A model generated the notes under the pieces. That model had not been told where the DNA came from, ran no database searches, and worked only from the letters and a program-made list of their open reading frames with translations. A DNA stretch of 64,000 nt, from the NCBI GenBank assembly GCA_025526995.1, contig JAHLKG010000002.1:1798001-1862000 (forward strand), in the 5' to 3' direction. Shown piece after piece: positions 33,066 through 45,048 of the stretch. A program made the translations under genes and the position numbers. Numbering within the stretch: position 1 is the first letter of the stretch; each line of letters starts with the position of its first letter. Source of the DNA: Powellomyces hirtus. Its lineage: Eukaryota > Chytridiomycota > Chytridiomycetes > Spizellomycetales > Powellomycetaceae.

Positions 33066-33995
33066 ATGTCAGAATACTGGGTCGCAAACAAAAAGTTCTT
33101 CTGCATATATTGCAGGATATACCTGCAGGACAACAAAATCGTATGTCCCCCCGGTCTCTTGTCAACACATTCGGAACACCTCCTTACTTTTCTACCCCTT
33201 CTGCAACAGAGTCGCCAAACACATGAGAGCGGCAAGAAGCACAAGGACAATGTCGCGGGATACCTGCGCGATGTCCATAAGCGCGCCGAGGAGAAAGGCA
33301 AAGTCGACGCGGAGACGAGTGCCATGATGGCCAAGATCGAGCAGGTAAGAGAACAAACGCTCAATGGGCGGAAAGGGCGGGTTGCTTTCCGTTTTATTTG
33401 GTTCCTCAACACGCTCCATCGACTGCTTTATGTGACGCATTCCTATTGTCTGTCCGTATGTTATGTGTTTGCCCTATTGTGGATTCCCTGGGTGGTGGAC
33501 TAGGCCGCCAACAAGCAATACGCGCTTGATACGCGAATCAAACGACCTGCTGGGGACGACGCGGACGCCGATTTCACGTCAAGCCGGCCACCGGCAGCGT
33601 ACAAGGCGACAGCGGGGGAGAGCGAGGCTGGGCGGGTGCTGGACCGTCTCGCCAAGGAGCGTGCTGACAAGGCAGCTGCCAAGGCTCTCGCTGCCAAAGC
33701 TGAGACTGTTGGCGGCGGCGATGAAGAATCGCATCCGTACGGGGACTGGGCGACTGTGGATACACCTGCACCACCACCCCCACCACCGTCGAAACAAGAC
33801 CCGAATGCACCGGCAAATGCTACAGTGTGGGCGGACGAAGGTGACGAGGAACCGGAAGACAATGTCAAGTCATTCAAAGTGAAGGAGAAGACATTACCGC
33901 TGCGCGACGATGATGACGATGGGGCCAAATCCGTGGCGGCGCCCGTGTTCAAAAAGCGGAAAGTAGCAGGCGCTGCCCGGAAACGCGCCGATTAA
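33066..33995 (+). CDS. WBP4/FBP21-like splicing factor with U1-type zinc finger
   Basis: Spliced plus gene, ATG 33066 (MSEYWVANKKFFCIYC), stop at 33995. The first two exons join the zinc finger FFCIYCRIYLQDNKI to SRQTHESGKKHKDNVAGYLR (C-x2-C ... H-x5-H, matrin/U1-C type), as at the start of WBP4: YW, CxYC, HExGxxHK. After an intron, KQYALDTRIKRP replaces the family's 'YxxDL' helix. The C-terminal half is Ala/Pro-rich (PPPPPP) and acidic, and ends VFKKRKVAGAARKRAD, matching the basic WBP4 tail. No WW domains are visible, unlike animal WBP4, so this is a reduced form. Known role: spliceosome component in the nucleus. Confidence 0.8.
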
Positions 33996-34161
33996 CAAAA
34001 GTGCAGGACAGGTTCTCGACAGCAAAGATTGTGACACTTGCTTCCCGCCATCCCACGGCTCTCCCCGCGTATATTCTCTATCGCTTAGCGTGAAAAGCGT
34101 TTCTCATACACGCCTCAGACTCGATGCCGAATCAGCCCACTCGAAACTCTATCACAAGTGT

Positions 34162-35411
34162 CTAGTTCTTCTCCCAGAACTGCGGTAGTACAGACGGCAG
34201 GTCCTTGACACTGTGGATTTGGAAGTCCCCATGCTTGCCCTCCACGATGTCGTCACCCACAACGTGAACTGCAGTCCATCCCAATTTCTAAAAACAAGGA
34301 AAAGAACGAACCAACTTAAATACTAGGCATTCTTCCTTGCCCAATTCACGCGTTCACCCTCACCTTGGCCATGTCGATGTTCACTGCCGAATCGTCAACA
34401 AAGTAACACAACGACGGATCGGTTACGCCCGCAGCTTTCATTACGATATGGTAGAATTCTTCTTGCGGCTTGCATTTGAAGTCCTTCACCTCGTAGTCAC
34501 TAGATGTAAAGTGCATTCGATAAGTAGCAGTCTTTGCGCATAGTGGGCTTGAATTGCATTTATACCAGAACGACATTCCCTCAAACTGGTCTGCGACACC
34601 GAGCGCTTCGAGGACTCGATTTCCGTGCTATGCAAATCAAACAAATTGTAGATCAATATAGATACTTGGGGCGGACACGGCGCGAGAATGGTGCGCATGA
34701 CACATACCACTTTGTATGCGTTGGTGAACTATCAGGACCAAGAAAACAGACAGATTATGAAAAGGTTAAAAAATTGAGGTGCTGTTATGCTCGTCCTTAC
34801 CGCCCACTTTCGCACATCCTTCATTGATGACAACATCGCGCGCAGATCGTCATCTTTCTTCAAGTAATCCTGTAACGGAATTCCTTGATCCACCTCCTTG
34901 TCTAACATTCCTGCGTGAGTAAAAACATGCAAAGCATCATCATCACACTCGTATTGGGAGTACCGTATGCCAGAGGATCGACATCTGAATGTAACGAGGC
35001 ACGAGATATTAGAACCGGGCAAAAGGAGTTGATGGTGCGCATTCTTGCTTACCATGGTGTTTTACGAGTCCACGGATTGCGAGGCCGTACTCAGTGTAGT
35101 ATCTGTGATGCAGCTCGGTAGCTACATGTTCCGATCAGACACAGTCAATACAACCAACCAGTGCGCTTCGAAAACATCCGCAATTCTAACCTTCTTCATC
35201 CGGGAATCCCATACGTTTGAAGTACGCGTGGATTCTGAAAGGAGCACCATCCTCATCAACTACTAAATTCTCCCTTGCCAAGACCCTTCTTCTCGTCTTA
35301 ATTCTGCCCGCACCTCTTGCCCATGTCCTTGAAGATCCCAGTGGACTTCGGGTAGAGACAATTGTCAATGTCGAAGAAGAAGACACGTTGCGGTTGAGAT
35401 GAGGACATCAT
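34162..35411 (-). CDS. HAD-type pyrimidine 5'-nucleotidase (Sdt1/Phm8-like)
   Basis: Spliced minus gene, ATG 35411 (MMSSSQPQRVFFFDIDNCLY), stop 34162-34164. FFFDIDNCLYP carries the HAD motif I (D-x-D). Further exons give RIHAYFKRMGFPDEEG, GIPLQDYLKKDDDLRAML, NRVLEALGV-type and FKCKPQEEFYHIVMKAAG (motif III Lys region), then YFVDDSAVNIDMAK (motif IV) and WTAVHVVGDD. The order matches Sdt1/Phm8 (pyrimidine/haloacid dehalogenase subfamily). Function: dephosphorylation of pyrimidine nucleotides; small regulatory roles in phosphate starvation are known for Phm8. It is probably cytosolic. Several short introns split the cap region. Confidence 0.87.
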
Positions 35412-35712
35412 GAGTGGTGAGCGGAGATAGGGTTTAAGGAGTTGGTGGTGAGTGTTGGTGTGGCGAAACGTGCGAAGATAGAATCTCATGCACGAAGAAT
35501 GTTGAGGAAAGTGGCTGCGCTGTCTCGGGACGCGTGTGATGAGCGAAATACTGTCAAAAGCGAGGAGGAAGTGGGAATGAGGCGACGTATGAGACAAACG
35601 CAAGGCCCAGATATATGTATGGTATATGTATATTGCACATGTATGTACACGTATGTTCCGAGTGCGAAAACGGAACAAGGGGACGAGAACCCCCTTCCCC
35701 TTTGATGCTTCC
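35412..35712. other. Short interval between two minus-strand genes
   Basis: About 300 bp holding the 5' flank of the nucleotidase gene and the 3' end of the next. The sequence at 35610-35650 is AT-rich with TATATG-type repeats. No gene seen. Confidence 0.3.
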
Positions 35713-38621
35713 TCAGAGTAGGATATGCCGCCCACTAACCGCGATCCCCAACAGTCCCGTCTGCTGTTTTTGCTCGTACGTGGGCCTTGGACATGCCCTC
35801 CCGACCAGCACGCCCGCGAGACCACCCGCGCGCGTCCCTGATGGCGCGGACACGGGGCGCGGCGGTTTGGGAACGTGGCGCGCCGTAGCGATTTCCAGCG
35901 GCGCGACGGGCTTCAATGATGTAGAGCTGTTGTTATTTTTGCTGTTTTGTTTGTGGAGTTTTGGGTGTGACGATGGCGGTGGCGGTGGTGGTGGTGGTTG
36001 GGCCTTCGGATCGAGTGGGACGCCGAATCGCGAATCGGGTGCGCTGCGGGGTCGGTTAGATGATGCGCGTTCAACCCATTTTGCGACGGAGAATGCTGCT
36101 GCGCGCGCGTTATGTGAGGGAGGTGGAACCGGTGCTGGACGTGTGGATGTTTGCGCTTGCTGCTGCGGTTGTGGGAGCTGTGGTGGTGTTGGTGGTGTCG
36201 CTGTTCCGACGTTCATACCTACTGCCCTCGCCGCACGTGCTGCAGAGGATTGAACCTTGCCAGCATCGATAGCTGGGCGAGCAAAATCCGTCGGCTGCTT
36301 CCCAACTTCATCCCGTGGAATTCCCGCGCCCGCACCCGTCATTGGCGCACTGGACGGTCGATGATGCGGCCGCGCTGGTGTTGCAGCAGTCTCCTCTTCT
36401 TCATCCGAGCTGCTGCTGCTGCTGCATGCGGAGAAGGAAATGCTGCTACTTCGGCTACGACTTCTGCTGATTGGTCGTGTGTTGCGTTTGAGCTCCGCGA
36501 GCAAACCTCGGACGGCTGAAGGGGCATCTTCCGGCTCGGTATATTGGTGTGAGGGTAGGGTTGATGGTGGTAGGTCGATGACGGTGGTTCCGTATATCGT
36601 TTGTTGCCGATTGCGTGATGCGGCTGATCCAATGCGGGATCTGTCATGGGAAAGGGGCTCCCGGTTTGAGGAAAGACATTTCGGCTCGTCTCTAATATAC
36701 GTTTGCCACACTTACGGTTTATTGCTGAACGGACGTTGGGGCGTGTCTGGTTGAGCCCGGCGACGCCTACCGCGTGCTAAAGAGACAGCAGCACGTGAAT
36801 CAGATTTTCAGCGCCCCTTAGCGCTCTCTTCGAAAAGCCCTTCCTACCATCTAACTCATCCAGATCGTCAGCTGCACCGTCTCCGATGTGTATGACGCTC
36901 TCCGGTGCGGGCTGCGAGAGCATTTTCGATGCCGTTGACGGGTTCCATAGTGGCTGCGTGAATGTTTTGCCGCGGCTGCCACATGCATTGTTTGAAGTAA
37001 GCATTTATGCGCAAAGTGCCACCATATGGCAAACGCAGCAGACTCTCACCACCACTCCTGCCATTCAGCATCCTCGTCACCGGAACCCTCATTGCCCTGC
37101 ATTGCTTCGTCCTCGTCATTGGTGTCAATGCCCTCAAGATCCTCCGCATCAACGGCATTCACAGCCTCGAGTTCCGCGAGCCGCTTCTGCGCCGCTCTCA
37201 GCTTCTCCCGCATCGCGCGCGTCTGAAGTCGTCGTCGTGCGAGCTCCTGTACCATGAGAACTCGCTCTGACTCGGCTGTTGAGGTTGATAGACGTAGGGT
37301 TGTGATTTGGGCTGTGAGCTGTTGCAACAGTGTGTGAGCAGAACCCATGTGGGTCGGTGTGCAGCTGTATGGTTACCTCTTTATTCAACGCCATCGTACG
37401 CCCCGTTTCGTCCATCATGATTTTGTTTTCCCGCTCAAGTATTGAGATCCGCGCGTTACATTTATCGTGTTTGATTCTCTGTCCTGACGAATGTTAGTTC
37501 ATGCAAGTGACATTCTCCAAGTCTCAGCAGCGGCAGCAAAGTTTGCGCTCACACACGTACCGGCTCATATTCGGCGGTCACGGCTTTCCGCGCGTCGTCG
37601 ACGGCCTTCTGGACGGTTGACTTTGACGATTGTATGATGGATCTCTCCCTATCTTTTTAGCGATGGGAGGTTTTAGACGAGGGTGCCTTATGTTGAAGCA
37701 TGCGATCAGCCAGTGCGCCGCAGCATATTGCAGCATACCATTAGCCTTACTGACGGTTATTGCGTCATAGTCTTCGACCGTCATGCAAAGCTTGCGGTGC
37801 AGTACACGCAGATGCTGCATCGAGGTCCCCATACCGCCAGCAGCATTCGAATCAATGAGCGCATCGTCCCCGTGGAAGCTGATAGTCGGTTTGATGATTT
37901 TAGTGAAGATCCCCTTGAGTTTGGACCGACCGGATGAGGCTGCCGCGGCTACATCGTCGAGGGAGTCCGTGGGACCACTGTGTGGAAGCGCGGGTGTGGG
38001 GATGACTGCCGTAGACGGTGGTACAGGCAATGATGCCAGAGTTGCTGTCGGTTGCAGTGGCGCTGGTGCTGCAGGTAAGGCTGGTGGTGGGGCTGGCACG
38101 GGTGTGGATGGTGTTTGTTCTAGTTGCGCATCATCAGCAACGGCCGCAATCCTTCGTTTCCGCTGCTCATCAGCCTCTCTCGCGGCTTTAACGCCCTCCG
38201 CGAGAGCCAGCTGCTCGTCCAGCCCCGAATCAATTCCTTTAAGCATTTGGTCATAAAACGCGGCTTTGGACAGCGCCGTGCCTTCGTTTGTTGCGGTATT
38301 CATCACCCGTGCGGAGTGCACGACGGTCATGAAAGCGTCAGGTCGCGGCGGGCCGCTGACGACCGTTGCACTGCGGAGACGGGACGCCAGCGTCCCTGGT
38401 CCTCGTCGCCCTGCCGCCCCATTGGCATTGGTGAGGGCCGCGGCTGCTGGATGAAGAGATCCGGGTCGAGGGGCTGCGAAAGTGACGCCAGCTGATGTTG
38501 GTGCTGCTGATGATGAGGGTGGATCGGCCGACGCTGATGATGTTTCGCCGGGTACGTATACGACATGTGGAACAGGGGGGGATGCCTCTCCTGTGCCTAC
38601 TGGACTGTGCTCACGCAGCAT
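35713..38621 (-). CDS. Long low-complexity/coiled-coil protein, unrecognised
   Basis: One spliced minus gene, not several: the exon phases agree from about 38621 to the stop at 35713. Joins: ...DAITVN-RERSIIQSSKSTVQKAVD (acceptor near 37650), NKE-LTAQITTLRLSTSTAESE, EWC-RGKTFTQPLWNPSTAS, ELD-ARGRRRRAQPDTPQRP, and NKP-SRIGSAASRNRQQTIYG. The N-terminal third is Ala/Pro/Ser-rich. The middle has LKGIFTKIIKPTISFHGDD, MQHLRVLHRKLCMTVEDY and a coiled coil (RMREKL-type, AQKRLAELEA). The C-terminal third is Ser/Pro-rich, with poly-Pro and Gln runs and poly-Ser. I do not recognise the family; the middle might be a membrane-curving or dimerising helical domain, but this is a guess. ATG 38621 (MLREHSPVGTGEA) was chosen because the frame has no earlier ATG; a preceding exon is possible (acceptor at about 38680). 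Confidence 0.6.
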
Positions 38622-39818
38622 GGCTTCTTGTTCTGATGCCTTCAAATTGATGTGGGGGAAAGTATTGCGAGGTGCGACCTGGATTGAGAATTGAACAGCG
38701 TCCTCGGCACTCTAAGCATCTCAAGACAATTGAGGCTTGCGCAGTATGGACACAAAGAAGGCTCCGTCTGGGCCTTCTTTTATAGTAGTGTGACAGTGTG
38801 CCGTCACCCACAGTTGACCCTCCGGGCAACGCCTGGTGAACTCCGAATGCTAACGTGGGGCACGTGGCGCGAGGCGCAGCTACGCGTCTCAAGCCGTTCC
38901 TCGAATTTACTGGCTGCTCATGGGCACAAGCTTGAAGATACCGGGTTATCACAGGACCGAATTCACGACCATCTCGCGGAATTCTTGCTCGCAAACGGGC
39001 ACCGTAGGAATGTCATCGGTGTGAAAACGTTCCACCCTACTCTTTATGTATTTGGGAGGCTGGCAGTATGACTGAAGCGCATTGGAACAATTGTTACAAA
39101 TCTGACATGCAGACTCACGCCCACCTCATGCCATGCTTGCTCACACTTGGCATTCCCATAGCGATCATGGGTGCCATCATGGATACACGCAGAAGACCTG
39201 CGGCAGCGGTTTTATTCGACGCCAGCCGGATACACGAACCCTTACGCCACTATGAAACTAGTGCCGGTCCTTTGGCCAATACCACGCATGCGATGAAGAA
39301 CTAATTAGAGCATACGCACACATGAGGAAGGAAAGATGAGCAAAAAGGGAAGGCAAGAGTTAGAGAAGGTGCGGATCGCTTACGCGAGCTGTCCGAAGTA
39401 TCAACCTCACGTGACGAAGTGTCCGAAGGCTTCATCATCACGACGTTTCCCTCTTCGTGTTTTAGCTGCAATTTAGCTATTACCTTTATTCTCGCTATTT
39501 AATCTTAGGATACTGTATCTTTTCGACTGTACCCCTGGTTTGCCCGAATGAAAAGTGTCGAAGGTACTTTCTCCAGTAAGCAAGTGAGAAGAGGAGACAA
39601 GGGAATAGCGCTGTGGGCTTCGAGGGAGCGCTACTCCCATTCAGCATTTGGGTCGTATGTCTGGCTTTTTTCTTCATTGACCAACAACTCCAATTTCTGT
39701 ATCAGTTTGCGTCACCTGAGGTTCTGGCAGTGTTTGCTTTCCTGTTCCCCCTGGCGTTCACACGAAAGCAATATAGCAACCAGGTGATTCGTCTCGAACC
39801 ACTGCACCCCTATCCCAC
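38622..39818. other. 1.2 kb divergent intergenic region, no supported gene
   Basis: A 126-codon plus frame (38691-39071) and a following 78-codon frame (39068-39304) have no motif and no supporting introns. The ELG1 promoter side (39470-39520) is AT-rich. Nothing else seen. Confidence 0.35.
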
Positions 39819-42800
39819 ATGGCCCTCCTGGTCCCTACACTGGACATGGACCTCTATGACGAGGAGGACGAGGACGATACCAGCAATAACACCAATCCTC
39901 ATCACGACATCAGCGGCTATCACAACACGAGCCTCGCACCAGCTCATTCACCTCCAGCCTCGGAAGTTCAAAACACCGCCAAACGGCGTAGACTCGTGAG
40001 GTCATGCTCTAAGGACGAGGTGCAGATCAAAGAGCCAGAAGTAGATGAAAACGCGCCTACTGCAGTTCCAGTGGAAGCAGAGTCTGTTGAAAACACCGCG
40101 GTTCCGCCAACTCGGTTACAGGGTTTTTTCACGAAAGCAGATCGGCCGCCACCACCTCAGCCTTCTTCTCAACCCGGACACAAATCATCTGCAAAAAACC
40201 GATTGCCCACGCATACGCCGTGGCCGGGCGCCCTTAACTGCCATTCTGGTCACGATATCCTCGCAGCTCAGACATCAACCGTCGTGGAAAAACCGTGCTT
40301 TCCTCGCCGTCAAACTCCTACTCCTCGCGACCCTCTCCGCAATGTCAATTTCATACCTCGCAGACAGTCGTGCGCACAAGCACTGGCTCCTTCGCCAGCC
40401 CCTTTTCATTCCTTTCCAGGTCCTTCCGTTGGGAAGGTGGTCATCACGTCTAGATCACTCATCTCGTTCTTGGAAAGTCTCTATGGTCATGAGATCCTAC
40501 GGTCAACGGGTTGCCTGCCGCTATTTACCTCCGTCACTAGTAGGGTGAATAGTAAAGACTTAGCAGTCAAGACCGAACCGCCACGCACAGACGCCAACGC
40601 GGCAGCATCCAAAACTGCATGTTTCGATAAGAATGCTCTGAGATCACTGAAGACATGGCTGGACGAATGGAAAACAGTACGGATCTCTGCGAAGAAAACA
40701 GAGCCAGGTACTGAACCTTCCATGAACTCCACTCCACAAAGTTCACGCAAGTCGAAAAAGACAGGTCGGCGACGCGGGGGAGGCCTCCGGAACAGTGACT
40801 CTTCCTGTTCTACTGATGACGACCATGAATATGCGTGCTCCAACAGCGACGGAGAGAACGATGCCCTTAGAATGCGATACCCAAAACACATGATGCTCGT
40901 GGGTCCTCCTGGAAACGGTAAAACGAGTCTCGTGTACTCGCTGGCGAACGAGAACGGTTTTGACGTGATAGAAGTGAATGCCGGCCAGCGTCGAAGTGGG
41001 AAAGACGTTGCAACAGCACTGGGCGAAGCGATCGACAGCCACAACATAGAGCAGCTTGGCATCAGTAGTGTGAATTTCGAGACTCTCTTTCGGCGCATGG
41101 CTGCGGAGCACGTAAAAACCATTGAGTCATCGCAGTCATTGTCATCATCGAGGTCCAGCTCCAAAAGTCGGCCCAGTGCCGCCACGGGTGAGCCACCAAA
41201 GAAGAAGGGGCGGAAGAGTGCGAAGGCAAAGCGTTTAGAGGAAGAGGCGGCTCTCAAGGCGGCACGGCGGAGCAACTTTTTTACACCTGCTGCCCAGCAG
41301 AATAAGGTTGAAGAAGAGGTGGATGAGCCAATCGACGTCATGGGAGATCCGGATCCACTGCCTCCAATGCCGGGGATAAAGGAAGATCCAAGTCTGCTGC
41401 CGCCAACACTGTGGACCGAGAAGCACGCGGATCCGCAACCGCCAACATGGACCGAGGCAAACCCAAATCCGCTGCCAGCAACACCAGGGGCAGATGAAAA
41501 CCCAGATCCGCTACCACCTACGCCATGGGCAGAGGAACCAAATCCGCTGCCACCAACACCAGGGGCAGATGAAAACCCAGATCCGCTACCGCCTACTCCA
41601 TGGACAGATGAGAATCCAAATCCGCTGCCACCAACACCAGGGGTGGATGCAATTCCAGCTCCGCTGCCACCATCACCAGTGGCAGATGAAAACCCAAGTC
41701 ACTCACCCCCGGCACCAGGGCCAGAAACCGACCCTATCACTGTCCTGGACGTGCCGAACCCAGATACAGGCAGTCACGCAAGTGACCAACCGGGTTCTGA
41801 GGGGCGCAACTCAGTCCCCGAAGAACCAGCTCCGCTGAGACGCCGCTTGATTCTTATCGAGGATGCTGATTTTTTGTGCGAGGCCGACAAAGGATTTTGG
41901 ACAACTGTCTGCAGTCTGCTACAGAAAAGCAAATGCCCGATTGCGTTCACATGCAATAGTAAGCAGCCTTCCTTTCTCTTCGTACACTTGCACAATCCTG
42001 ATTGCGTTTTCTCTGCCTGTTTGTAATCGTTCTTTTGATTCTGGCGTGAAGCTTCCCCTCTATGCACCGTCAATCCTGGAATGCCAGACGCCGTACTGAC
42101 GCCATTACTGGAGCGCATCACCACAATTGAGGTGCAACCACCTAGCAGCGACGAGTTGGCCTGCTTCCTCCACCTCGCACTGTTGTCACGAAGTTTGTGG
42201 CCGCGAGATGTCTCTGCCATGGCTTTCATAGCTGATCTATCCAGGGGAGATGTCAGGCAATGCTTGAATCAGCTAACCTTCCGTGCAAACAAGGCGGCTG
42301 GGCAACAAACGGTCTCTCTTTCGTTCCCCTCCCACGCGGATGATAGATCTCAGGCCGAGATTCCACATACGTTTACAGTAGCCGATATCGCTCCTTTTCA
42401 CTTGACCTATGCAGCAGATTTACCGGGACTTTCCACATACTTAGCGTCAACAGCTAACGGCGAGTCGTTAAAGGGCACACACAAACTCACATCCCGGTCA
42501 GCAACCAGTAGGGAGGCTCTCCTGGATGCCCTCCAGACACTAGCCAAGCAGTGTGAGAATCGCGTTGTTGCAGACGTCATCTGCAACTCTCGACCATTGC
42601 GGGCATGCCATCAGGAGGCTTGCGAGCCAGAGGTCCCAAAAGCTAAAGCAAATGATGACGCGCCCGTTCATGTCGACACTATCTATGGCGCTTACCCGGT
42701 TCTCCCACCGCGCCCGCTTGCATATGCCAAAAGCTGTGGAGTGCGGGCTTTGACAACTTTGAAATATGCCAAGCTGTTGCGGAGTGATGACAAAGTGGGG

Positions 42801-43438
42801 GGGCTGATGCACAATGTACTGGATGAAGACGCTGTCGCTAGGTATGATTCTGCTTCCTTCAAAAGTGAGATTTCCGTTGACACCATATTCTCGTTTACAA
42901 ACAGATGTCAGCCGTTATCCATGCTCCGCTCACTGGCCAGTACCTGCGAGCCGTGGCGGACGCGGGCCCTCGCCCTGGACGTTGCTCCCTGGCTCGCCAT
43001 CATCTGTCGACTGGATCTCGCAGCCACCATCCACGAACAGCAACAGCAGCAGCAGCAGCAGCAGAAGCTAGACACGCTGTTCAGCCGCTCGACCACTTCC
43101 GATCGGGAAAGTCCGCGCCCACTCCACTACCCACGCCGATCGCGCCGAAACGCCCCTTGTGCTGCTCCGCCGCCCATTGTACGATGGTGCGAGTATACGA
43201 TCCCGGATGATGTGGCGTGTGGGCTTGTTGCATATATGCAGGTAGGAAAAGAAGAGCTATCCCAAATGCGTGGAAGCTTTGAATGAGAGTTGTGGATCTG
43301 ATGGTTGATTGTCGGTTGTAGAAACCTAGCCTATCTGCAGATGAACTGATTGCGACATTCACTACACCCGCGCGGCCCCCTCTTGCGGATCGTATTAGAC
43401 AATGCGCCAACGCACTTGTTGTGTCTGAACTTTCATGA
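39819..43438 (+). CDS. ELG1: RFC-like clamp unloader ATPase Elg1/ATAD5
   Basis: Three exons (39819-41958, 42052-43241, 43322-43438) total 1148 residues in phase. The N-terminal region is disordered and holds PTRLQGFFTKAD, a degenerate PIP-like box (L4, F7-F8; the usual Gln is Pro). A AAA+ domain follows: Walker A GPPGNGKTS, then EVNAGQRRSGKDVATALGE. After a long insertion comes Walker B LILIEDADFL, then CPIAFTCN-T and LERITTIEVQPPSSDELAC, with LSRGDVRQCLNQLTF (sensor 2 region). This is the Elg1/ATAD5 order. Known role: with Rfc2-5 it unloads PCNA after replication. The C-terminus has a Gln run (EQQQQQQQQQQK at 43036-43071). Oddities: a Pro-rich tandem repeat between Walker A and B. Confidence 0.9.
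41350..41715 (+). repeat. Proline-rich minisatellite inside the ELG1 ATPase domain
   Basis: About eight imperfect units of 13-14 codons of the form (E)NP(D/N)PLPPTP(W/G)AD, running from DPDPLPPMP to SHSPPAPG. The middle units are closely similar in nucleotide sequence, so the array is probably unstable in length. Confidence 0.85.
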
Positions 43439-43807
43439 CAATGCTGGTCTGATCCATAGACCCCGAAGAGAGTCTGTGCTCCAGATACCCAACCAGTTAT
43501 CCATCCATACTTTTCATCCGGGGGCTGATACCATACGTAACCGTCATTTAAGTCTCCAAGCATACTGTTGGAACTCTAATCTACATTCTAATTTTATTGT
43601 TTGATGAACGTGTGGGGTAAACGTGGCGTAGAACATTGAGATCTCGCATCTCGTGCTTGTGGCGAGCTGCTCCTGCTAAGTGTGAAATCAGATGCTTGCC
43701 ATCGAGACGGCTTTAGATGTACGCTAGCCGCGACGGCAATGACTGCACGTTAATATCCTCTCCAGACGCAGCGCGCCGGGGGGGGGGGGGGGATTGCTGC
43801 TTTCACA
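43439..43807. other. Intergenic region with a 15-base G homopolymer
   Basis: Between convergent genes. Contains a run of 15 G at 43778-43792 preceded by GCGCGCC. Such a run could form a G-quadruplex or be an assembly-length error. No gene seen. Confidence 0.6.
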
Positions 43808-44857
43808 TCATCTGCTAACCCACGCACAGAGAGTCAATGGTAGTATACCGGTCAACGCTTCAAAGACCAACACGCCAAAATCCGCCTCTTCTCCAACCGC
43901 CGGCACGCGTGGCACAATGGCCATTCGCGAGTACACAAAGAATAGATACACCACTGCTACTACCATGGCGGTCCCCGCCGTCACAACCAACCTCGCCTCC
44001 GAGGTCGCCAACAGCGCACTGACACGAGTCGGTAGCGGTAACGTGGTGCGGAGAGAGGTATGCACGATTAGCATGGCGGTGATGAGTGTGGACAGGGAGA
44101 AGAAGAAAGCGAGCCCGACGGAAGGGTAGATGATGTCGTTGGCGCCGGGGAGCCAGTAACCTGTGGACAGGATCCATCGGTATTCGGGGGTTTGACCGTC
44201 GCCTTCGTAAAGTGTGTCGAGGCGGAAATGGAGGAGCGACCCGGCGACGCAGAGGAGCCATGAGTTGAGCAATGTGAGGTGTTGTGACCCCAATCCGGCA
44301 CTATTATCGAGCTCATCTTTTGTTTGTTCCTCTTCCTCGTCGTTGTTGTCGCCTCCTTCTTCAGCCAGCCCAATAGCATCATCGTTTTCAAATTCATCAC
44401 CGTCATCATCGTTCCCGTCGTCTTGCCGCCGGCGCCCACGTCGTCTTCGCCACTGTCTACCCCCAACTCGACTCACGATCCTCACGTCCCGCCAGCTCTG
44501 TCCACCAAACACGACATCGACCCGCGACATCCATGTCCCTACCCACGCCCACGCTAATCCGGCAGTCAGCGCGTAGCCTATCGGGTGGTGGACAATGTCC
44601 ATTAGGAGGGTGCCGAATTTGGGTGCGATGCCGGAGAGAAGGAATTCGACTACGGAGCCAATCTAAGATACGAACGAAAAGAGGGTCAGAGTATGCAGTG
44701 AACAGGGGGGATATTTTTCCGTACACACGTCCGGTCCGTTAGTTGAGTGCAGAACGAGCAAAAACACATGCAGTGCCGAGAAACGCGTGGATGTGAGTGC
44801 GTGCAGGACAAATCCGACAGCGAAGCTCGTCAGAGCGTGGGCTACCGTCGACGGCAT
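43808..44857 (-). CDS. Multi-pass membrane protein, unrecognised
   Basis: Two exons. ATG 44857 (MPSTVAHALTSFAVGFVLHA) starts a hydrophobic first exon ending NGPD. A GT-AG intron (about 44660-44730) joins it to IGSVVEFLLSGIAPKFGTLL and HHPIGYALTAGLAWAWVG. An Arg-rich then very acidic cytosolic-type insertion follows (about 44320-44480 on the plus strand). Then come more helices: LLNSWLLCVAGSLLHFRLD, YRWILSTGYWLPGANDII, GLAFFFSLSTLITAMLIVH and VVTAGTAMVVAVVYLFFVY. I count 5-6 membrane segments. The H-P-D-like positions (HHPIG, HFRLD) recall membrane hydrolase-like folds, but I cannot name the family. It shares a 190 bp 5' region with ATE1. Confidence 0.7.
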
Positions 44858-45048
44858 GAGAGAGGTGGTGATGCGGGCGATAGCATACGTCGCGAGAGTG
44901 CGTCCGTTGAGCAAAATGGCGAATGTGAAATGACAGGATTGCTGGTACCGACAAGCTGACGCGTGTGACGTGTTTGGTCCCCAACGCTCCCCCCATTTTA
45001 ACATTCCATTTCCAAAGCAGGGTTAGGGACAGCTGCTCATTCCCCGAA
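44858..45048. promoter_or_regulatory. Shared 5' region between the membrane protein gene and ATE1
   Basis: 191 bp between divergent start codons; both promoters must lie here. If the membrane protein begins at an earlier in-frame ATG (up to about 45004), the two 5' ends nearly meet. Confidence 0.35.

Noticed and set aside
36868..37158. Apparent separate ORFs read as a HAD-like phosphatase fragment (ESVIHIGDGAADDL)
   Set aside because: The phrase lies in the phase of the long coiled-coil gene after splicing; resemblance to a HAD motif is coincidental.
38691..39304. Two plus frames (126 and 78 codons) before ELG1
   Set aside because: No recognised residues, no ATG context or splicing; ATGA overlap is meaningless in a eukaryote.
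40487..41341. 284-codon minus frame opposite ELG1
   Set aside because: Antisense of the ELG1 first exon, Ser-rich with no motif.
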